DNA of 5,942 bases from CANKHA01 sp035652315 (lineage in GTDB: Bacteria > Pseudomonadota > Alphaproteobacteria > Rhizobiales > Xanthobacteraceae): assembly GCA_035652315.1 (NCBI GenBank), contig DASREA010000014.1, forward strand, positions 1-5,942, in the 5' to 3' direction. The notes under the pieces are model-generated. The model saw only the letters and a program-made list of their open reading frames with translations, made no database searches and was not told where the DNA came from. A program made the position numbers and the translations under genes. Of this stretch, positions 1 to 5,942 are shown in pieces. The first letter of the stretch is position 1, and each line of letters opens with the position of its first letter.

Positions 1-426
1 ACCGAGGCGATGAAGGCCAAGAACGAGCGCGCGGTGTCCACGCTGCGCATGGTCAATGCCACGCTGAAGAACGCCGACATCGAGGCGCGCGGCGCCGGCA
101 AGCCGCCGCTGTCCGACGCCGAAGCGCTGAGCGTGCTGCAGAAGATGATCAAGCAGCGCCAGGAATCGATCGAGCTTTATCAGAAGGGCGGCCGCGCCGA
201 CCTCGTGCAGCAGGAGCAGGAGGAGATCGCGATCATCTCCAATTACCTGCCGAAGCAGATGTCGGAGCCGGAGATGGCGGCCGCCATCGACGCCGCCATC
301 AAGGACACCGGCGCTGCGAGCATGAAGGACATGGGCAAGGTCATCGGCGCGCTGCGCGGCAAATATGCCGGGCAGATGGACATGGCCAAGGCGAGCGCGG
401 CGGTGAAAGCGAAGCTTACGGGCTGA
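1..426 (+). CDS. YqeY / GatB-tail domain protein, 5'-truncated by the window edge
   Basis: The frame is open from base 1 (Thr-Glu-Ala, then MKAKNERAVSTLRM) to the TGA at 424-426, giving 141 visible residues. Family members are about 150 residues and usually have a dozen or so residues before the AMKAKNE-type segment. The Met at base 10 is therefore very probably internal and the true start lies left of the window. Family marks are the N-terminal helical segment with STLRMVNATLKN, the middle region with IELYQKGGRADL and ISNYLPKQMSE, and the C-terminal MKDMGKVIGALRGKYAGQMDMAKAS. The family resembles the C-terminal tail domain of GatB, a subunit of the tRNA-dependent amidotransferase. A tRNA-related role is inferred from that similarity and is not established. 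The protein looks cytosolic, with no membrane segment. In many alphaproteobacteria this gene lies directly before dnaG; here two minus-strand genes intervene. Family assignment is firm, function is not. Confidence 0.93.
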   Translation, partial: TEAMKAKNERAVSTLRMVNATLKNADIEARGAGKPPLSDAEALSVLQKMIKQRQESIELYQKGGRADLVQQEQEEIAIISNYLPKQMSEPEMAAAIDAAIKDTGAASMKDMGKVIGALRGKYAGQMDMAKASAAVKAKLTG

Positions 427-450
427 ATGTTTCGTCCCGCCTTGCACTCC

Positions 451-468
451 CTCTCCCCATGGGGGGGA
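451..468. other. C-run/G-run inverted repeat in the gap between convergent genes
   Basis: The 56-bp gap between the YqeY-family stop and the CHR-gene stop holds CTCTCCCC followed by AT and seven G. TCCCC (454-458) can pair with GGGGA (464-468) around a 5-nt loop, and neighbouring registers are possible within the G run. No T-run follows on either strand, so it is not a canonical intrinsic terminator, though a hairpin here could still mark transcript ends. The CCCTCTCCCC half resembles a dispersed intergenic repeat that I recall from alphaproteobacterial genomes. That resemblance is inference from memory. Confidence 0.3.
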
Positions 469-482
469 AAGAAATGCGCTAC

Positions 483-1028
483 TCAGCTCACCCCAAAAAC
501 AAGATGCACCGCCACGAACAGCGCGCCGCCGAGCGCCAGGCACAAGAGCGGATGCAGCTTCGGAATCCAGGTCAATAGCGCCGCGACCAGGGCGGCAACG
601 GCCCAGGCCAGCGGGCCGGTATCGGCGAGACGAAGAAGCGCGAGCGCCGCAGCGGCGACGAAGCCGACGCCGAGCGGCGCCAGCCCGCGTTCCAGCGCGG
701 TATGCCACTTTGTCCCGCGATAGCGGTTCCAGGCTTGGGCGACGGTGTAGCAGATGAGGCAAGGCAACGTATAAAGCGCGAGCGTCGCCACCAGCGCGCC
801 GGGCAGACCGGCGGCCTTCCAGCCGATCAGCGTGGTCAGCATCGAGCCCGGGCCCGGCGTGACGCGCGCCACCGCGAACATGTTGAGGAATTCGCGCGCG
901 CTCAGCCATTGCTCGACATCCACCGTCTGATGCTGCAAGGGCGCGTAGATACTCGCCGCGCCGCCGATCGCCACCAGCGACAGCGGCGAGATGATCAGGA
1001 TCAGCTTGAGAAGGACGTTGTCGTGCAT
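483..1028 (-). CDS. CHR-family (chromate transporter superfamily) short membrane protein, second of a pair
   Basis: This 181-residue protein is almost entirely hydrophobic and belongs to the short-chain CHR family, in which two half-size proteins from adjacent genes are thought to act together in the inner membrane. Visible marks are the N-terminal VAIGGAASIYAP stretch (about residues 19-30), the EQWLSAREFLNMFAVARV loop (39-56) and the signature TPGPGSMLTTLIGWKAAG (57-74). About five membrane segments follow or flank these, with clear ones near residues 76-98, 115-133, 138-154 and 158-179. I chose the ATG at 1028 over the longer in-frame ATG at 1058. GAGAGG precedes 1028 by 11 nt, the 1058 start has no visible Shine-Dalgarno, and it would overlap the upstream gene by 26 bp. 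The upstream gene stops 4 bp before this start, which suggests translational coupling. Chromate efflux is the family's best-known activity, but the substrate here is not shown by the sequence. Confidence 0.88.
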   Translation of the reverse strand: MHDNVLLKLILIISPLSLVAIGGAASIYAPLQHQTVDVEQWLSAREFLNMFAVARVTPGPGSMLTTLIGWKAAGLPGALVATLALYTLPCLICYTVAQAWNRYRGTKWHTALERGLAPLGVGFVAAAALALLRLADTGPLAWAVAALVAALLTWIPKLHPLLCLALGGALFVAVHLVFGVS

Positions 1029-1032
1029 CGGA

Positions 1033-1614
1033 TCAGCGCCCTCTCGGCCAGGACGCATAAATGCTGATCGGCGCCATCACCGCCGCGACCAGCAGCAACG
1101 GCAGCTTCAAGATGGCGATGGCTACGAAGGTGGCCGCCATGACGATGACGGACACCACCCCGCGCGCCGCATTCTGCCCCGCGGTGATGGCCATGCGCAC
1201 CAGGAGGCCGATGGCCGCCGCAGCCACGCCTTGCATCGCAATCTGAAAGCCGGGAATCGTGCTGAGCCGGTCATAGGTGATGGCGGCGAGGATCACGACG
1301 ACGAAGGGTCCGGTGAGCATGCCGCCGAGCGCCGTCACCGCGCCAACCGCGCCGCGCAGATGCTGGCCGACATAGACCGCGAGATTCGTCGAGTTCACGC
1401 CCGGCAGGATCTGGCCCAGGCTGTAGCCGGAGAAGAACTCCTCGTTGGTCATCCAGCCGCGCAGCAGCACGATTTCCCGGTGCGTCCAGGCGCTCAGGCC
1501 ACCGCCGAAGCTGAAAAGCCCGATCCAGAAAAAGGTCCGGTAGATGGCAAGGAGCGAAACGTGGGGTTTGATGCGGGGCGGGGAATCGAGGGGAGGCTGT
1601 TCGGACGGCGCCAT
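1033..1614 (-). CDS. CHR-family (chromate transporter superfamily) short membrane protein, first of a pair
   Basis: This 193-residue protein is the upstream partner of the CHR pair. After a proline-rich cytosolic-looking N-terminus (residues 1-20) it shows the classic FWIGLFSFGGGLSAWTHREI (29-48), then the GWMTNEEFFSGYSLGQ loop (53-68) and LPGVNSTNLAVYVGQ (70-84). Glycine-rich membrane segments follow at about 88-112, 128-146 and 152-181. The usual CHR signature reads PGP at the position that is PGV here (71-73). GPF at 102-104 sits where many relatives have a PS motif, so this may be a distinct subgroup with unproven substrate. The ATG at 1614 is preceded by AGGG 7 nt upstream, an acceptable ribosome site. 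No convincing promoter is visible on the minus strand between it and dnaG. The pair would act as a heteromeric inner-membrane transporter by analogy with characterised short-chain CHR pairs. Confidence 0.9.
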   Translation of the reverse strand: MAPSEQPPLDSPPRIKPHVSLLAIYRTFFWIGLFSFGGGLSAWTHREIVLLRGWMTNEEFFSGYSLGQILPGVNSTNLAVYVGQHLRGAVGAVTALGGMLTGPFVVVILAAITYDRLSTIPGFQIAMQGVAAAAIGLLVRMAITAGQNAARGVVSVIVMAATFVAIAILKLPLLLVAAVMAPISIYASWPRGR

Positions 1615-1725
1615 ATACGCGCCCTACGACGGATAAGATGCGCGGGCAAGGGGACAGGGCGGCCGGCAGCAATGCATGGCCCGGCGGGTGACCTCGCGGG
1701 GCAAACGGGGAGCGCACCTGTGAAT

Positions 1726-1745
1726 AGCCGGGAGCATTCCGGGCT
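1726..1745. repeat. Imperfect dyad upstream of the dnaG promoter
   Basis: AGCCGGGA (1726-1733) and TCCGGGCT (1738-1745) form an inverted repeat around GCAT, matching at 7 of 8 positions. Its centre lies about 48 bp before the transcription start expected from the TATAAT at 1772. That would suit a regulator site for dnaG or for the divergent CHR genes. No known operator is recognised. Confidence 0.3.
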
Positions 1746-1771
1746 CTGGGGCTTGCCTGCCGCCGCTGCCC

Positions 1772-1777
1772 TATAAT
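1772..1777 (+). promoter_or_regulatory. Candidate -10 element of the dnaG promoter (TATAAT)
   Basis: A perfect TATAAT stands in an otherwise GC-rich intergenic region, 33 bp before the dnaG ATG, and would give a start near 1784 and a leader of about 27 nt. The -35 side is poor. CTTGCC at 1752-1757 resembles the alphaproteobacterial CTTGAC, but the spacing is about 14 bp rather than 17, and nothing good lies at 17 bp. The -10 alone is persuasive; the full promoter is inferred. The only purine-rich stretch before the ATG is AGG at 1795-1797, 13 nt away, so the dnaG ribosome site is weak. Confidence 0.45.
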
Positions 1778-1783
1778 GCCACC

Positions 1784-1807
1784 GATTCCCCGCTAGGCTT
1801 ACGAATC
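1784..1807. promoter_or_regulatory. Two GANTC sites in the dnaG leader
   Basis: GATTC at 1784-1788 and GAATC at 1803-1807 are both GANTC, the recognition site of the alphaproteobacterial cell-cycle methyltransferase CcrM. The first falls at the expected transcription start and the second ends 3 bp before the dnaG ATG. The sites are certain as sequence. A regulatory role is inference, since GANTC also occurs inside genes elsewhere in the window. Confidence 0.35.
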
Positions 1808-1810
1808 ACC

Positions 1811-3763
1811 ATGCGCTTCTCGCCGCAATTCCTCGATGACTTGCGCGCCCGGCTTCCGGTTTCGGAGGTCGTCGGGCGCCGGGTGAAGCTTGCGCGCGCC
1901 GGCCGCGAGATGAAGGGGCTGTCGCCCTTCAACAAGGAAAAGACGCCATCCTTCTTCGTCAATGACGCCAAGATGATGTGGTTCGATTTCTCCTCGGGGA
2001 AGAACGGCAACATCTTCGACTTCGTCATGCAGACGGAAGGTTTGAGCTTTCCCGAGGCGGTGGAGCGGCTGGCGGCGATGGCCGGCATGCCGTTGCCGAA
2101 ATCCTCGGCGGACGAGGACGCGCGCGAACAACGCCGCAAGACTCTGCATGACGTGATGGAGATCGCCGCCAAGTTCTTCCAGGCGACTCTGGCGGGGCGC
2201 GAGGGCGCCAAAGGGCGCGGCTATCTCGCCGACCGCGGTATCGACGCGGCGACGCAGCTCAAGTTCCGGCTCGGCTATGCGCCGGCGGAACGTTTCGCGC
2301 TGAAGGAACATCTGGGCGGCCACGGCGTCTCGCCCGCCGACATGGCCGAGGCGGGGCTGCTGATCGCCGGCGACGACATTCCGCTGCCTTACGACCGCTT
2401 CCGCGACCGGGTGATCTTTCCCATCACCGATCTGCGCGGGCGCGTCATCGCTTTCGGGGGCCGCGCCTTGGAAAAGGACGCGCCGGCGAAATACCTGAAC
2501 TCGCCGGAGACGCCGCTCTTCCACAAAGGCGCCAATCTCTACAATCTGCCGGCGGCGCGCGCCGCCGCGCACAAGGGCGCACCGGTTGTCGTCGTCGAAG
2601 GCTATATCGACGTTATCGCCATGGTCGGCGCCGGCTTCGAGGGGACGGTGGCGCCGCTCGGCACCGCGCTCACCGAAGATCAGCTCACGCTGCTCTGGAA
2701 AATGGCCGATGAGCCGGTGCTCTGTTTCGACGGCGACAATGCCGGCCGCGCCGCCGCTTACCGCGCCGCCGAGGTGGCGCTGCCGCGTTTGCAGCCGGGT
2801 AAAAGCTTGAAATTCGCGCTGTTGCCGGAAGGCCAGGATCCCGACGATCTGCTGCGCGCCGCCGGCCGCGAAGCGGCGGCCGAGCTGCTGGCGCAGGCGC
2901 GCCCGCTCGCCGACATGCTGTGGCGCCGCGAAACCGAGATGGGGCATTTCGAGACGCCGGAGCGCCGCGCCGCGCTGGAAGCGCGCGTCAACGAGGTCAC
3001 CGCGGGCATCGGCAACGAGACGGTGCGCAAATATTACCGGCAGGATTTCGCCGAACGGTTGCGGCGGTTTTTCGGCGGGGCCCAGGGCTATGGGGCGCGG
3101 CGGCCGGCGCCGGCTTCATGGCGCGCCGGCGCCGCCGCCCAGGCGGGAAGCGGCAGCCGCGGCGGCGGATTCGCCGAGGCCCCGCTCGCATCGGGGCGGC
3201 CTTATCGGGTGGCGAGCCCGCAGCTTGCCGCGAGCGCCGTCGTGCAGGGGCACCGCAGCGCCATGCCGCGCCGCGAGGCGCTGATTCTGCGTGCGGTGAT
3301 CAATCATCCCTGGTTGCTGCACGACCATCTCGAGGAGCTGGCGGACCTCGAATTCCGTCATCCCGAGGCGCAGCGTCTCAAGGGCGCGGTGATCGACATC
3401 CATGCCCACGAGGAAGGCCTCGACTCGGCCGGCATGCGCCGCGAGATCGCCGCCCGCGGCCTGGCCGATCCCTTGCAGCGGGCGGACAAGGCGATCACCA
3501 CCCATTCGGTCTGGGGCCTCGATCCGAATGCCGGTCCCGAGGACGTGCTGCTGACCTGGAAACAGCTTCTTGCCTTGCATCGGCAGGCGCATTCCTTACT
3601 TAAGGAGCTGAAAGAAGCCGAGCTGGCGCTGGCCCAGGAGAGTACCGAGACCAACTACTCCTGGTTGCGCGATGTGAAGGAGCGGCTGTCCGCGCTCGAC
3701 GGAACCGAAGCGCTGATCGAGGGATTTGGGGTCTCCTCGGGCCGTCCGGGGCGGATTTTTTGA
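1811..3763 (+). CDS. dnaG: DNA primase DnaG, without the usual zinc ligands
   Basis: This 650-residue protein makes the short RNA primers for lagging-strand and origin synthesis and works with the replicative helicase DnaB. The N-terminal domain (1-96) has the CHC2 zinc-finger fold pattern, but the ligands of E. coli (C40, H43, C61, C64) align with S38, N41, D59 and S62. The motif reads SPFNKEKTPSF and WFDFSSGKNG, and the whole protein has a single cysteine, C305. The polymerase core follows, with KYLNSPETPLFHKGANLYNL (227-246). The TOPRIM residues are intact: E263 in VVEGYIDVIA, D307 and D309 in CFDGDNAG, D343 and D345 in EGQDPDDLL. An Ala/Gly/Arg/Pro-rich linker (about 421-485) leads to the C-terminal helicase-binding region (about 486-650). 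Length is close to the usual 580-660. The ATG at 1811 gives the standard alphaproteobacterial N-terminus MRFSPQFLDD. An intrinsic terminator overlaps the stop codon, separating it from rpoD. Confidence 0.97.
   Translation: MRFSPQFLDDLRARLPVSEVVGRRVKLARAGREMKGLSPFNKEKTPSFFVNDAKMMWFDFSSGKNGNIFDFVMQTEGLSFPEAVERLAAMAGMPLPKSSADEDAREQRRKTLHDVMEIAAKFFQATLAGREGAKGRGYLADRGIDAATQLKFRLGYAPAERFALKEHLGGHGVSPADMAEAGLLIAGDDIPLPYDRFRDRVIFPITDLRGRVIAFGGRALEKDAPAKYLNSPETPLFHKGANLYNLPAARAAAHKGAPVVVVEGYIDVIAMVGAGFEGTVAPLGTALTEDQLTLLWKMADEPVLCFDGDNAGRAAAYRAAEVALPRLQPGKSLKFALLPEGQDPDDLLRAAGREAAAELLAQARPLADMLWRRETEMGHFETPERRAALEARVNEVTAGIGNETVRKYYRQDFAERLRRFFGGAQGYGARRPAPASWRAGAAAQAGSGSRGGGFAEAPLASGRPYRVASPQLAASAVVQGHRSAMPRREALILRAVINHPWLLHDHLEELADLEFRHPEAQRLKGAVIDIHAHEEGLDSAGMRREIAARGLADPLQRADKAITTHSVWGLDPNAGPEDVLLTWKQLLALHRQAHSLLKELKEAELALAQESTETNYSWLRDVKERLSALDGTEALIEGFGVSSGRPGRIF
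3734..3761 (+). terminator. Intrinsic terminator overlapping the 3' end of dnaG
   Basis: CCTCGG (3735-3740) pairs with CCGGGG (3746-3751) around GCCGT, using one G-U pair, and a TCC/GGA outer stem (3734-3736 with 3753-3755) is an alternative. A run of six T (3756-3761) follows, the last T being the first base of the dnaG TGA. The stem, loop and T-run therefore encode the final residues of DnaG (GRPGRIF). The arrangement fits a factor-independent terminator that ends or attenuates transcription between dnaG and rpoD. The 4-nt gap between the inner stem and the T-run lowers confidence. Confidence 0.5.
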
Positions 3764-3800
3764 TTGCGCTTCCGGCTGGCGGAGGGCGGGCGAGCCATCG

Positions 3801-3834
3801 GGGCGGTGCAAAGGTCTTGCCGCCCGGCGCCGGG
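3801..3834. repeat. Overlapping inverted repeats at the start of the rpoD leader region
   Basis: GGGCG (3801-3805) and GCAA (3808-3811) pair with TTGC (3817-3820) and CGCCC (3821-3825) around AGGTC, with a 2-nt bulge. The 3' arm of this 9-bp stem overlaps a perfect 12-bp palindrome CCCGGCGCCGGG (3823-3834), so the two structures compete. No T-run follows, so this is not an obvious terminator. The candidate -35 of rpoD (TTGCCG, 3817-3822) lies in the 3' arm, so the dyad could also be a protein site. Confidence 0.4.
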
Positions 3835-3845
3835 ATCGGGATAAG
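3817..3845 (+). promoter_or_regulatory. Candidate sigma-70-type promoter for rpoD
   Basis: TTGCCG (3817-3822) and GATAAG (3840-3845) are separated by 17 bp and each matches 4 of 6 consensus positions. A start near 3852 would give a leader of roughly 170 nt before the rpoD ATG. A weaker alternative is TTAACG (3873-3878) with TACGAT (3893-3898) at a short 14-bp spacing. Either would let rpoD be transcribed independently of dnaG, which fits the terminator just upstream. No heat-shock-type promoter is evident. Confidence 0.3.
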
Positions 3846-3904
3846 AGCCCGCATTGTAGGGTTAGTGGGAGCTTAACGGGCCTCGCCCACACTACGATGC
3901 CGAA

Positions 3905-3963
3905 TCGGACGGCGGCCAGGCCGCCCCGAAAGCCGCCGGCCCCGGCCGAAAGGCGCCGGCGCC
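3905..3963. repeat. GC-rich hairpins in the rpoD leader
   Basis: TCGG (3905-3908) and GGCGGC (3911-3916) pair with GCCGCC (3920-3925) and CCGA (3926-3929) around a CAG loop, a 10-bp stem with a 2-nt bulge. Downstream lies a perfect 12-bp palindrome, GGCGCCGGCGCC (3952-3963), within alternating GCC/GGC runs that offer several further pairings. The structure ends about 40 nt before the rpoD Shine-Dalgarno. A role in leader stability or translation is possible, but in DNA this rich in G and C some pairing is expected by chance. Confidence 0.4.
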
Positions 3964-4020
3964 GCCGCAGGCGGACCGCAGGAATTTCAGCCGCCGCGGG
4001 CGGGCAGGAGACGACGTGGA

Positions 4021-5942
<1,922 letters not shown>

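Noticed and set aside
10..12. The ATG at base 10 as the start of the YqeY-family gene.
   Set aside because: The frame is open to base 1, and the family normally has more residues before AMKAKNE, so this Met is internal.
1621..1649. A minus-strand promoter for the CHR pair (TTGCCC with TAGGGC at 17 bp).
   Set aside because: The -10 match is poor and would overlap the ribosome site, so it was not called.
991..1776. A 261-codon plus-strand open frame, with smaller ones at 427-723 and 702-1067, across the CHR region.
   Set aside because: The products are Arg/His/Asp-rich and low in complexity, while the minus strand encodes two clear CHR-family membrane proteins.
1799..2947. A 382-codon open frame on the minus strand opposite dnaG.
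   Set aside because: It is Arg/Gly/His/Ala-rich with no family features and lies wholly opposite conserved DnaG domains, so it is a shadow frame in GC-rich DNA.
2920..3603. A 227-codon plus-strand frame inside dnaG.
   Set aside because: It is Arg/Gly/Ala-rich, out of frame with DnaG and has no recognisable motif.

Overview
The window reads as a piece of a GC-rich alphaproteobacterial chromosome. The evidence is the style of the two large proteins: a DnaG primase of the type that begins MRFSPQFLDD and lacks the zinc cysteines, and a long acidic RpoD with an extended N-terminal region 1.1. The GC-dominated third codon positions and the yqeY / dnaG / rpoD gene order agree. I cannot place it below the class level from sequence alone.

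Layout from left to right. (1) 1-426, plus strand: the 3' part of a YqeY/GatB-tail family gene, cut by the window edge. (2) 427-482: a short gap between convergent genes with a C-run/G-run inverted repeat. (3) 483-1614, minus strand: two short CHR-family (chromate transporter superfamily) membrane protein genes, upstream gene 1033-1614 and downstream gene 483-1028, only 4 bp apart and probably translationally coupled. (4) 1615-1810: a divergent intergenic region with a perfect TATAAT, an imperfect dyad and two GANTC (CcrM-type) sites in front of dnaG. (5) 1811-3763, plus strand: complete dnaG, whose last codons appear to double as an intrinsic terminator. (6) 3764-4020: a very GC-rich, hairpin-rich leader ahead of rpoD, with a candidate promoter. 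(7) 4021-5942, plus strand: rpoD, the primary sigma factor, cut at the right edge at the start of region 4. Its reading frame is open to the window end. A long antisense open frame opposite it (3892-5868) is a codon-bias shadow.

Functionally, dnaG and rpoD are the core of the macromolecular-synthesis gene cluster: primer synthesis at replication forks and general promoter recognition. In related bacteria a yqeY-like gene commonly sits beside them. Here the CHR pair lies between yqeY and dnaG on the opposite strand, so it looks like an accessory insertion into a housekeeping cluster. I see no mobile element, CRISPR array, tRNA or rRNA, and no evidence for a wholly new system. The items most worth a second look are the primase without zinc ligands, the terminator embedded in the dnaG 3' end, the GANTC pair in the dnaG leader, and the inserted CHR pair.
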